From Lysobacter sp. FW306-1B-D06B (GTDB taxonomy: Bacteria > Pseudomonadota > Gammaproteobacteria > Xanthomonadales > Xanthomonadaceae): a stretch of DNA of 64,000 nt. Below the pieces are notes generated by a model, which saw only the letters and a list, made by a program, of their open reading frames with translations, did not search any database and was not told where the DNA came from. Each line of letters opens with the position of its first letter. The stretch's first letter is position 1. The stretch covers positions 3,100,001 through 3,164,000 of the forward strand of contig NZ_CP151802.1 in the NCBI RefSeq assembly GCF_038446665.1. Direction: 5' to 3'. This document shows positions 24,256 through 32,518 of this stretch, piece by piece. The position numbers and the translations under genes are program-made.

Positions 24256-24958
24256 ACAGATTCGCCAAAGAAATCGGGTAGCCCTGAGCCGCCATCTCCT
24301 TCGCTAGAAGCGGCCCTGCATCCTTTTGCAGGTTGTCCTTGAAGGGGATATAGAGCAAGCCTTGAATATCTGACGGACGCTCCATGTTGTCCTGCTGCTT
24401 CATGAGAATAGCGACGTTCTTGCGGCCGAGCAGCGTGAGCATCATGCCAAGTTCCATCACAACATTCTGACGAGCACGAAAGGCCTTCTCGTCATCATGT
24501 CCGGCGCGATAGCCCTCGTCATCAGGCGTAGCAAGCACCACGGCGAACCTCACTTCCGCAGTGTACTTTTCCAGCTTCTCGATGATGGTTTGACCCTCCG
24601 ACGGAAGCTGATCCAGGATCAGCGGCTCCAGCCTCCAACGACGCAGCATTGCCTCAAGCTCCGTTCGAGCCGTTGCATCGTGCCCGTAGACGACAAACAC
24701 CTTACTTAGGAGTGGCTTGGCAGCAACGCCATATTTCGGTGCGGGCGCGGCTGCGGCCGGCACTGCTTGCAAGCCGAGGCATGCCTTCACCGCATCTTGG
24801 TTCTTGCCCTGAACATTGAAAGTTCCGGTGTGGTAGCTATTAACGATTGCACCATTCTGCAGACGGAGCTGCGTGCCGGTGCCATTTGCAAGCGCCGCCT
24901 CATTTGCAATCTGGAAGTTACCTGCATGAAGGCAAGCCTTGATCTCATCGAGCGTCAT
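24254..24958 (-). CDS. TIR-like nucleotide-binding protein (PF10137/CAP12 type) with N-terminal beta domain
   Basis: 234 residues. The C-terminal two thirds (about 85-234) has the TIR-like pattern of predicted nucleotide-binding proteins used as effectors in CBASS and Pycsar defence: KVFVVYGHDATARTELEAML, PSEGQTIIEKLE, VVLATPDDEGY, ARQNVVMELG (the Glu is the likely catalytic residue), a nearby LGRKNVAILM and PSDIQGLLYIPF. In that family the domain degrades NAD. The N-terminal 65 residues (IANEAALANGTGTQLRLQNG then a VQGKNQ motif) resemble the small TBP-like beta domain at the front of RNase HIII, a possible nucleic-acid sensor; this is a weak likeness. No cyclase gene is adjacent. Its stop codon lies in repeat B, so the last residues may have been altered by repeat insertion. 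Confidence 0.8.
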   Translation of the reverse strand: MTLDEIKACLHAGNFQIANEAALANGTGTQLRLQNGAIVNSYHTGTFNVQGKNQDAVKACLGLQAVPAAAAPAPKYGVAAKPLLSKVFVVYGHDATARTELEAMLRRWRLEPLILDQLPSEGQTIIEKLEKYTAEVRFAVVLATPDDEGYRAGHDDEKAFRARQNVVMELGMMLTLLGRKNVAILMKQQDNMERPSDIQGLLYIPFKDNLQKDAGPLLAKEMAAQGYPISLANL

Positions 24959-24969
24959 CGACAGTTCTC

Positions 24970-25131
24970 CTAGTTTCCCCAGATCGCCTTCTTGGCAGCC
25001 TCGCTCAAGACATCTACGACGATCTCACGCACACCGAACGCAACCGAACTTCCGACCTTCGCCATCACCTTCTTGAAGCGGAGCGATGCGACTTGAGTCT
25101 TGGGGCCGTCCTTGGTCAACTCCGCGAGATC
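24970..25131 (-). pseudogene. C-terminal remnant of a DUF2321-like gene
   Basis: About 53 residues (LAELTKDGPKTQVASLRFKK through REIVVDVLSEAAKKAIWGN) match my memory of the helical tail of DUF2321 proteins, whose zinc-ribbon front part is missing. The frame runs upstream into repeat C (25147-25249) and has no plausible start after it, so the 5' part was probably lost when the repeat arrived. It ends 11 bases before the TIR gene start on the same strand. The intact ancestor may have been co-transcribed with the TIR gene. Confidence 0.55.
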
Positions 25132-25146
25132 GGCCCGAAACTGCTC

Positions 25147-25249
25147 CAGCCAGCGTAGCCCGGGTAAGGCCGCAGGCCGCACCCGGGATGCACGCTGCCG
25201 ATCACGACAAGCCCCGGGGGCGCTCCACTTACTTGGGCCACGCTGGCTA
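25147..25249. repeat. CCCGGGTAAG repeat, full copy C
   Basis: Left arm CCAGCGTAGCCCGGGTAAGG, right arm CTTACTTGGGCCACGCTGGC with mismatches. It abuts the DUF2321 remnant on the left and provides the TAG stop of the DUF4145 gene on the right. Confidence 0.85.
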
Positions 25250-25966
25250 CCTCGCTGGCTGCGCCTGAGACGTTTCAGTAGTCGCGTCCTCTAGAGGAAC
25301 TCGACCCGCAGCTCTTAAGGTCTCAAGCACGGTCTCCCGATCATCGTATAGGTCCTCCAGAATTCGCTGCGCGTATTTCTGGGCAACCGCAACGTCTTCG
25401 AGGTTAATCTCAACCCAGTCTTCATGCAGGACATCGTTTCCGAGAGCCCGAATGTCCTCGTGAGCACGACGCTGCCGAGCCGCCGTGATAGCGCCATCTT
25501 TTGCCGCCATATCGATCTGTTGCGCGAGCGAAGTGCCACGCGCCACCTTGCACCCGTTCGCGCGAAGCGTCTTGTCGAGCACTGAACGAAATAGCCCCGC
25601 CGCTGCCCTAAAGCACTGGGCATCCATGCATCGCTCGGCCTCGCGAAACTCACGGGCTATTCCGTCCGGAACGGCTTTGGGTAAGGCGAGACTCTCCGCG
25701 CACTCTGGATAGAAGGACTCTAGCTTCGCGTAAGCCGGATAGTCATTGTTGTAGCTTGAAGTCACTCCGATTCCACCACGTCCACAACCGGCGCAGCGAA
25801 ACAGCCTGTAGTCGTAAACTCGGTCGCGGCTGGAGCCATGACCCTCAACGACTTGGCGCACACTTCCATAGGGTTTGCTCTGGACGAGCCACTCGAACGA
25901 GCTGAAAGCTCCGTTGCACCCCGGGCACCGTGCAGTAATAGTGCCGAGTTCATTGATGCGCGCCAT
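25247..25966 (-). CDS. Zinc-ribbon and DUF4145-domain protein
   Basis: 239 residues from ATG 25966, which has a strong GGAGGAGG ribosome site. The N-terminal zinc ribbon has RCPGCNGAFS (about residue 14) and FRCAGCGRGG (about 55). The C-terminal helical domain matches the DUF4145 pattern: ERCMDAQCFRAAAGLFRSVL, then a Leu/Ala helix and IRALGNDVLHEDW (about 175). DUF4145 occurs in and near restriction and defence genes; its biochemical role is unclear. The final residues TSQAQPAR and the TAG run into repeat C. With the TIR gene and DUF2321 remnant it forms a same-strand accessory cluster. Confidence 0.75.
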   Translation of the reverse strand: MARINELGTITARCPGCNGAFSSFEWLVQSKPYGSVRQVVEGHGSSRDRVYDYRLFRCAGCGRGGIGVTSSYNNDYPAYAKLESFYPECAESLALPKAVPDGIAREFREAERCMDAQCFRAAAGLFRSVLDKTLRANGCKVARGTSLAQQIDMAAKDGAITAARQRRAHEDIRALGNDVLHEDWVEINLEDVAVAQKYAQRILEDLYDDRETVLETLRAAGRVPLEDATTETSQAQPAR

Positions 25967-26005
25967 ATAGCGACCTCCTCCTTTCCACCTCAAGAATACT
26001 CGCCG

Positions 26006-26108
26006 GCCAGCCCAGCGTAGCCTGGGTAAGACCGCTGGCCGCACTCGGGATGCATGCCTCCGATCAACGCAGCTCGGGGTGCCTCCGCTTATCCGGGCTA
26101 CGCTGGCT
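26006..26108. repeat. CCCGGGTAAG repeat, full copy D (diverged)
   Basis: GGCCAGCCCAGCGTAGCCTG at left and CTTATCCGGGCTACGCTGGC at right. It lies 40 bases upstream of the DUF4145 start. Confidence 0.75.
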
Positions 26109-26129
26109 GATCGGGCTACGTTGGCCTTG

Positions 26130-26226
26130 CAGCCAGCGTAGCCCGGGTAAGGCCGCAGGCCGCACCCGGGATGCACGCTTCCGATCACCGCAGACCCCGG
26201 GTGCGCTTCGCTTACCCGGGCTACGA
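26130..26226. repeat. CCCGGGTAAG repeat, full copy E
   Basis: CAGCCAGCGTAGCCCGGGTA at left and CGCTTACCCGGGCTACG at right, the best-preserved copy. It lies 22 bases from copy D in the same orientation and about 50 bases past the stop of the 26278 gene. Confidence 0.85.
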
Positions 26227-26277
26227 CGGTTCGACGATCATGGTCGCCTACACTCAGCCGTCGAACCCGATTGACAG

Positions 26278-26640
26278 CTAATAGAAGCCGGCAAAGTAGG
26301 ACCGATCACCTTGGTCACGCTCGATACGCATGTTGGCGCCGTCTTCGTCCATGGTGACAACGCGGCATGAATCCCCCTTGGCGAGGCTCGAAGACGTGTA
26401 GGCAAATGCAACGCTCCAACCGGTCTGCCCGCCTCTTCGTCCCACCCTGGCACCTATTGCCTTCGGCTGCAGCGTGTTGTGGCGCTGCTGCAGCACTTGG
26501 CTCCGGGTACCGCTGGGCTCGAATGGCTCAAGATAAAGTGGCGTTTTCGTGATCTGCTCGGGCGGAAGGGCGGTGTACCCGCTCTCGGCGACGAACTGCT
26601 CGGCCAGCGCGACAGCGGCCCTCTGGGTCAGTGCTTCCAT
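26278..26640 (-). CDS. Hypothetical protein, possibly an immunity-like family
   Basis: 120 residues. Notable segments are VALAEQFVAESGYTALPPEQ, a QQRHNTLQPKAIGARVGRRG stretch, GWSVAFAY and a beta-rich end with SCRVVTMDEDGANMRI. The pattern (an AEQFVxxxGYT start and RHNTL...A.G...GWxVxF) recurs in stand-alone small proteins that I associate with polymorphic-toxin immunity, but I cannot name the family. It lies 51 bases downstream of adhP on the same strand. Confidence 0.6.
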   Translation of the reverse strand: MEALTQRAAVALAEQFVAESGYTALPPEQITKTPLYLEPFEPSGTRSQVLQQRHNTLQPKAIGARVGRRGGQTGWSVAFAYTSSSLAKGDSCRVVTMDEDGANMRIERDQGDRSYFAGFY

Positions 26641-26691
26641 GGTCTCTAACCCTTTCTCGATGTAAGCGCAGGACCGCGTTGGTCGGCGCCC

Positions 26692-27720
26692 CTACGCCGC
26701 CATATCAAGCACGATGCGCCCTTCGATCTCGCCCTTGCGCATGCGGTCGAAGATGCCGTTGATGTTCTCGAGCTTGTCGGCGGCCACGGTTGCGGCGACC
26801 TTGCCTTGCGCGGCGAACTCCAGCGATTCCTGCAAGTCGAGCCGGGTGCCGACGATCGAGCCGCGCACGGTGATGCCGTTGAGCACCATGCCGAAGATGT
26901 CCAGCGGGAAGCTTCCCGGCGGCAGGCCCACCAGCGACATCGTGCCGCGACGCCGCAACATCCCCAGCGCCTGTTCGAACGCCTTGGGCGACACCGCGGT
27001 GACGAGCGCGCCATGCGCGCCGCCGATCTCGCGCTTGAGGTAGGCAGCGGGATCGGTGGTGAGTGCGTTGACCGTGACCGTGGCGCCCAGGCGCCGCGCC
27101 AGTTCCAGCTTGTCGTCGTCCACGTCCACCGCGGCCACGTTGAGGCCCATCGCCTTCGCGTACTGCACCGCCATGTGGCCCAGGCCGCCGATGCCGGAGA
27201 TCACCACCCAGTCGCCGGGGCGGGTGTCGGTCATCTTCAGGCCTTTGTAGACCGTGACGCCGGCGCACAGGACCGGCGCGATCTCGACGAAGCCGATGCC
27301 CTTGGGCAGGTGCCCGACGTAGCCGGCATCGGCCAGCACGTATTGGGCGAAACCGCCGTTGATCGAATAGCCTGTGTTGCGTTGCTGTTCGCACAACGTT
27401 TCCCAGCCGCCCAGGCAGTGTTCGCAGAAACCGCAGGCCGAATACAGCCACGGGACGCCGACGCGATCGCCCTCCTTGACGTGGCTGACGTTGGCGCCCA
27501 CCGCCACGACGTGGCCCACGCCCTCGTGGCCGGGAATGAACGGCGGCGACGGCTTCACCGGCCAATCGCCCTCGGCCGCGTGCAGATCGGTGTGACACAC
27601 GCCGCAGGCTTCGACTTTCACCAGCACGTCTCCGGCGCCGGGTCGCGGCACGGGGACTTCCTCGATCACCAGGGGCTGGCCGAATGCGCGCACCACCGCC
27701 GCTTTCATGCTCCGGTCCAT
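26692..27720 (-). CDS. adhP: Zinc-dependent alcohol dehydrogenase AdhP
   Basis: 342 residues; oxidises primary alcohols or reduces aldehydes with NAD(H). Catalytic zinc ligands are in [10 protein letters not shown] and GHEGVGHV; the structural zinc loop is [15 protein letters not shown] (about 95-110). The Rossmann motif [14 protein letters not shown] is near residue 178 and is followed by an acidic residue after the second strand, typical for NAD preference. ATG 27720 ([10 protein letters not shown]) and ATG 27708 are both plausible; the protein core starts at the second. Cytoplasmic, with no obvious operon partner. Confidence 0.93.
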   Translation of the reverse strand: MDRSMKAAVVRAFGQPLVIEEVPVPRPGAGDVLVKVEACGVCHTDLHAAEGDWPVKPSPPFIPGHEGVGHVVAVGANVSHVKEGDRVGVPWLYSACGFCEHCLGGWETLCEQQRNTGYSINGGFAQYVLADAGYVGHLPKGIGFVEIAPVLCAGVTVYKGLKMTDTRPGDWVVISGIGGLGHMAVQYAKAMGLNVAAVDVDDDKLELARRLGATVTVNALTTDPAAYLKREIGGAHGALVTAVSPKAFEQALGMLRRRGTMSLVGLPPGSFPLDIFGMVLNGITVRGSIVGTRLDLQESLEFAAQGKVAATVAADKLENINGIFDRMRKGEIEGRIVLDMAA

Positions 27721-27810
27721 CGCTCGATCCTCGGGGGAAAGGTCGGGCTCCAACTTTACGCCGATCGTGTGGGCCGTACGTCGGGCGGCCTGCCGCATCA
27801 GGCGGGTTAG

Positions 27811-27907
27811 CCCGCGTAGCCTGGGTAGGGCCGCAGGCCGCGCTCGATATGCACGTTTCCAATCTCCGCAGAGCCTCGAGGCGCTTCGCTTACCCGGACT
27901 ACGCGGG
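27811..27907. repeat. CCCGGGTAAG repeat, full copy F (diverged)
   Basis: CCCGCGTAGCCTGGGTAGGG at left and CGCTTACCCGGACTACGCGG at right. It is in the gap between adhP and tRNA-Ser. Confidence 0.75.
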
Positions 27908-28010
27908 TTCGGTAATCGTGAATCACTGCAGGCGATCCGCATGGGTTGGCCGATGCGCGGAGATGTCCCGCGTGCGTGCGCCGGAGGTCGCCTGGCTGAC
28001 AGGCGATGGG

Positions 28011-28120
28011 GTCCCGGCCTTCGCCGGGATGACGGGATTACGCGTGGCCGGTCACGTCTTTGGGCCATCGCTGCGCGCGAGCAACGGCCAGATGGATTCC
28101 AGCTTTCGCTGGAATGACGA
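28011..28120. repeat. REP-like element pair
   Basis: Two hairpins, GTCCCGGCCTTCGCCGGGAT-GAC and GATTCCAGCTTTCGCTGGAA-TGAC, separated by about 60 bases. They have the form of the GTCATTCCCGC-type REP elements; a second pair lies between msrP and msrQ. Confidence 0.75.
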
Positions 28121-28206
28121 GGTATGGCGATGGTGAGACGCGGCGAGGACAAGCTTCGGCGAAGTGAAGCGGGATGATGCGGGCGACGCGGCCGCCTGAT
28201 CGGAAG

Positions 28207-28296
28207 TGGCGGAGAGAGTGGGATTCGAACCCACGGAAGGTTTGACCCTTCGGCGGTTTTCAAGACCGCTGCCTTAAACCACTCGGCCATCTCTCC
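28207..28296 (-). tRNA. tRNA-Ser (anticodon UGA)
   Basis: A 90-nt class II tRNA. Acceptor arms GGAGAGA and TCTCTCC, discriminator G and an encoded CCA; D arm GGCCGAGTGGTTTAAGGC; anticodon stem-loop with CTTGAAAA reading TGA; a long variable arm typical of serine tRNAs; T arm with GGTTCGAATCC. It lies at the right edge of the accessory 9-28 kb stretch and could be an integration boundary. Confidence 0.97.
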
Positions 28297-28386
28297 GTTT
28301 TGATGCGCTTTGCGGCACGCGCTTTGCCGTCGTCATCGCGTGGCGGGGCTCGGTTACGCGTGGCGTTTCCGAGGATCCGGGGCGCC

Positions 28387-28417
28387 AAAACGCTGCGGCC
28401 CGCGCGATGCGGGCCGC
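28387..28417 (-). terminator. Terminator of the LysR gene
   Basis: GCGGCCCGC and GCGGGCCGC with a five-base loop; on the minus strand the stem is followed by AGCGTTTT. It begins seven bases past the LysR stop. Confidence 0.7.
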
Positions 28418-28423
28418 ATTCTC

Positions 28424-29437
28424 TCATGCTTCGGTGACGATCCGGGGCGCCGGCGCGGCGACGGCGGGCGGCGAAAGCTTCGCGGCGTCCTCCGGGCAGG
28501 GCTTGCCCTTGATCTCGCTGCATTGCAGGCGGGCGGATTCGACCAGGCCCGGGGCTTTCTCGGCGATGAAGTCGATGAAGACGCGCACCGCCGGCAGCAG
28601 GCCGCGGCGCGAGGCGAACACGGCGTGGAAGATGCCCTGCGGCAGGCGCCAGTCGGGCAGCACGACTTCCAGTTCGCCGCGGCGCACGGCTTCGGCGCAG
28701 ATGGTTTCCGGCAGCAGCGTGATGCCCACGCCCTGCTGGGCCAGCTGCATCAGCATGGGGAAATCGAAGCCCATCACGCGCGGCTTGAGTTCTACGCGGC
28801 GCACGTCGCCGTCGGGTCCGTGCAGTTCCCAGCGCTGGCGTGCGTCGTCCTCGCTCATGCTGAGGGTGACGTGGTCGCCCAGTTCGTCCGGATTCTTCGG
28901 GCGGCCCATGCGCTTGAGGTAGTCGGGGCTGGCGACCAGCAGTTCGGCGATCTGGCCGAAGCTGCGCATCACCAGGCTGCCGTCGTCGTCGAGCTTGGAA
29001 CGCACGCGCAGGGCGACGTCGATGCCTTCGTTGATGATGTCCACGCGGCGGTTGCTGACCAGCAGCTGCACGCGCACCTGCGGGAAGCGGGCGAGGAATT
29101 CCGGCAGCAGCTTGGGCATCTGCTGCTGCGCCATCCCCACCGGGACGCTGACGCGGATCACGCCGCGCGGTTCGGCGCTGAGGCGATCGACGACCTCGTG
29201 CGCGGCCTGGGCCTCGGCGAGCATCGACTGGGCGTGGCGGTAGACGCTGTTGCCGACGTCCGTCACGGCGAACCGGCGGGTGGAGCGCTGAAGCAGGCGC
29301 ACGCCCAGGTCGGTCTCCAGCTGGCTGATGCGGCGGCTCAGACGGGACTTGGGGATCCCCAGGGCGCGTTCGGCCGCGGCGAAGCCGCCGTGCTCGACCA
29401 CCATGGCGAAGTAGTACAGGTCGTTCAGGTCCTGCAT
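28424..29437 (-). CDS. LysR-family transcriptional regulator
   Basis: 337 residues. N-terminal winged helix-turn-helix (about 1-60: DLYYFAMVVEHGGFAAAERA, LGIPKSRLSRRISQLE), linker helix, then a periplasmic-binding-like effector domain (about 90-300: RGVIRVSVPVG, GIDVALRV, GVGITLLPE). It resembles regulators of quinone or azo-compound reductases and is transcribed away from the azoreductase gene, sharing a 119-base gap, so it probably controls that gene. The C-terminal 30 residues (after AEKAPG) are Pro/Ala-rich and extend beyond the usual family length. Confidence 0.92.
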   Translation of the reverse strand: MQDLNDLYYFAMVVEHGGFAAAERALGIPKSRLSRRISQLETDLGVRLLQRSTRRFAVTDVGNSVYRHAQSMLAEAQAAHEVVDRLSAEPRGVIRVSVPVGMAQQQMPKLLPEFLARFPQVRVQLLVSNRRVDIINEGIDVALRVRSKLDDDGSLVMRSFGQIAELLVASPDYLKRMGRPKNPDELGDHVTLSMSEDDARQRWELHGPDGDVRRVELKPRVMGFDFPMLMQLAQQGVGITLLPETICAEAVRRGELEVVLPDWRLPQGIFHAVFASRRGLLPAVRVFIDFIAEKAPGLVESARLQCSEIKGKPCPEDAAKLSPPAVAAPAPRIVTEA

Positions 29438-29556
29438 GGCGATAATTCCAATTCCGGAACGGTTAGTGACATTTGACCAGATTTATTCCACTACGGCAAC
29501 GACCTAGATTGGCCTCCGACCCGGCATCCCGCCGATCGTTCCATCCGAGGCCCATC
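29438..29556. promoter_or_regulatory. Divergent LysR/azoR control region
   Basis: Contains the palindrome TTCCGGAA (29452-29459) in an AATTCC-rich context and an AT-rich segment (TTATTCCACTA). LysR regulators usually bind a T-N11-A palindrome in such gaps; the exact operator is not certain. Confidence 0.4.
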
Positions 29557-30141
29557 ATGAAGCTCCTGCATCTCGATTCCAGTGCCCTTGGCACTAATTC
29601 GGTCACCCGTGAACTGACCGCGGCCGTCGTGGCCCGCTGGCAGGATGCCGTCGCCGACCTCTCCGTCGACTACCGCGACCTGGACGCCGACCCGCTGCCG
29701 CACCTCACCGGCCGCTCCCTCGCCAAGGCCGACCCGGCCCAGGCCGAAGCCGATGAGGCGACGATGCAGCAGTTCCTTGCTGCCGATGTAGTGGTGATTG
29801 GCGCGCCGTTTTACAACTTCAGCATTCCGTCCACGCTCAAGGCGTGGATCGACCGCGTGGCCGTGGCCGGCCGCACCTTCCGCTACACGGCCGAAGGCAA
29901 GCCTGAAGGCCTGGCCGGCGGCAAGCGCATGGTGATCGTCAGCGGCCGCGGTGGCTTGTACGGCGATGCGAGCCCGGCGGACTTCCAGGAGGCCTACCTG
30001 CGCCAGGTGTTCGGTTTCCTGGGCGTGACCGACGTGGAGATCATCCGCGCCGAGGGCGTGGCCTATTCCGACCAGCACCGCGCCGATGCGCTGGCCGCTG
30101 CGCACGCGTCCATCCGTTCCCCTCTGGCAGAAGCAGCCTGA
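29557..30141 (+). CDS. azoR: FMN-dependent NADH azoreductase
   Basis: 194 residues from ATG 29557 (MKLLHLDSSALGTNSVTREL). Flavodoxin-like fold: the phosphate-binding SSALGTNS loop, GAPFYNFSIPSTLKAWIDRV (FMN and dimer contact, about residue 88) and SGRGGLYG (about 133). These dimers reduce azo bonds and quinones by two electrons, probably protecting against thiol and quinone stress. The LysR gene is divergent. A strong terminator follows. An in-frame upstream ATG at 29473 would lengthen the protein by 28 unlikely residues. Confidence 0.93.
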   Translation: MKLLHLDSSALGTNSVTRELTAAVVARWQDAVADLSVDYRDLDADPLPHLTGRSLAKADPAQAEADEATMQQFLAADVVVIGAPFYNFSIPSTLKAWIDRVAVAGRTFRYTAEGKPEGLAGGKRMVIVSGRGGLYGDASPADFQEAYLRQVFGFLGVTDVEIIRAEGVAYSDQHRADALAAAHASIRSPLAEAA

Positions 30142-30189
30142 GGGAGCGTGACGCCGGCCCACCCCTCCCCGCTTGAGCCGGTAAACGCG

Positions 30190-30217
30190 ACGGGCCCGCA
30201 TTGCGGGCCCGTTTTTT
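30190..30217 (+). terminator. Intrinsic terminator after azoR
   Basis: ACGGGCCCGC and GCGGGCCCGT (10-bp stem, three-base loop) followed by six T's. Confidence 0.93.
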
Positions 30218-30246
30218 ATTGCGCGTTCGATGAGGGCGGTGTTCTT

Positions 30247-30399
30247 AGCCCCTGCCCCATCGGGAGAGGGGTTGGGGTGAGGGGGAACGGAGTGTGTTCG
30301 GGAAACCACGAGCGCGGCACGGCACTGATGGTTCACCCAAGCGTCTTCGTTACCCCTCATCCGCCCTTCGGGCACCTCCTCCCGAGGGGAGAAGGGAAA
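30247..30399. repeat. CCCTCTCCC-family repeat pair
   Basis: Left part with CCCCATCGGGAGAGGGGTTG and right part with CATCCGCCCTTCGGGCACC and GAGGGGAGAAGGGA. It fills the gap between azoR and the convergent serS gene. Confidence 0.75.
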
Positions 30400-30406
30400 A
30401 GCGGGA

Positions 30407-31735
<1,329 letters not shown>

Positions 31736-31838
31736 TTATCGCGTGTAACTGCACCTCAGAGCGACCGATTGCCGAAACGTTCACGTCGTTCCGGGCGCGT
31801 GTCGTCAGAATCCGGAGAGCCTTCCGACCGGATCCCGC

Positions 31839-32495
31839 ATGTCCGCACCCGCCCCCGCACCGCACCGTCCCGCGTTTGCCCTGTCCGATTGGCTGCCTTC
31901 GGGACGCTCGTTGCTGTGGGTGCTGCTCGCCTTCGTGGTCGGGTTGGTGCTGTTCGCGCTGGTGCTGTCGATCGGGCGCCGCGACCGCGACACCTTGTTC
32001 CGCGCCGGCCCGGCACCGACGGCCGACTCGCCGCGTTACGCCCCCCTGCCCGCGCCGCTGCCGGCGCAGCGCGACAACGCCAGCGGCATGGGCGCGGCCC
32101 CGCCCGCGCCAACGCCGGGCGAAGGCGAAGAACGCCCGCGCCTGGTCGAAACCCGCCCGGAGACACCGCCGCCAACCTTGCCGCGCCCGGTCGAAGCGCC
32201 TGCGCCGACCGGCGTGCCGACGCGCCCCGAACCCATCACAGGCCAGACCCCGGCCCCGCGCTACCCGAACCAGGCGCTGCGGCGCGGCGAAAGCGGCACG
32301 GTGATGGTGCGCGCGCAGATCGGCCCGGATGGCGTGCCGCGTGATGTCGAAGTGGCCAACACCAGCGGCTCGCGGCACCTGGACCGCGCGGCCGTGGATG
32401 CGGTGAAGCGCTGGCGCTTCCGCCCGGCGATGCAGGGCGGCCAGCCGACCGCGGGCACGGTGATGGTGCCGATCAGTTTCCAGGCGCAACGCTGA
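31839..32495 (+). CDS. TonB-family energy-transducer protein
   Basis: 218 residues with the classical TonB layout: short cytoplasmic start, one membrane anchor (about 25-46, SLLWVLLAFVVGLVLFALVL), a long Pro/Ala-rich periplasmic spacer (about 55-135), and a TonB C-terminal domain (about 140-215: APRYPNQALRRGESGTVMVR, then HLDRAAVDAVKRWRFRPA). No exbB or exbD is adjacent, so it is an orphan TonB paralogue. It could serve receptors such as the one at 4.5-7.5 kb, or act at other envelope sites. Confidence 0.88.
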   Translation: MSAPAPAPHRPAFALSDWLPSGRSLLWVLLAFVVGLVLFALVLSIGRRDRDTLFRAGPAPTADSPRYAPLPAPLPAQRDNASGMGAAPPAPTPGEGEERPRLVETRPETPPPTLPRPVEAPAPTGVPTRPEPITGQTPAPRYPNQALRRGESGTVMVRAQIGPDGVPRDVEVANTSGSRHLDRAAVDAVKRWRFRPAMQGGQPTAGTVMVPISFQAQR

Positions 32496-32518
32496 CGGGG
32501 CCGGGTCAGCCCCGGCAC

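Noticed and set aside
26367..26552. Plus-strand 60-codon frame antisense to the 26278 gene
   Set aside because: No ribosome site and shadow-like composition.
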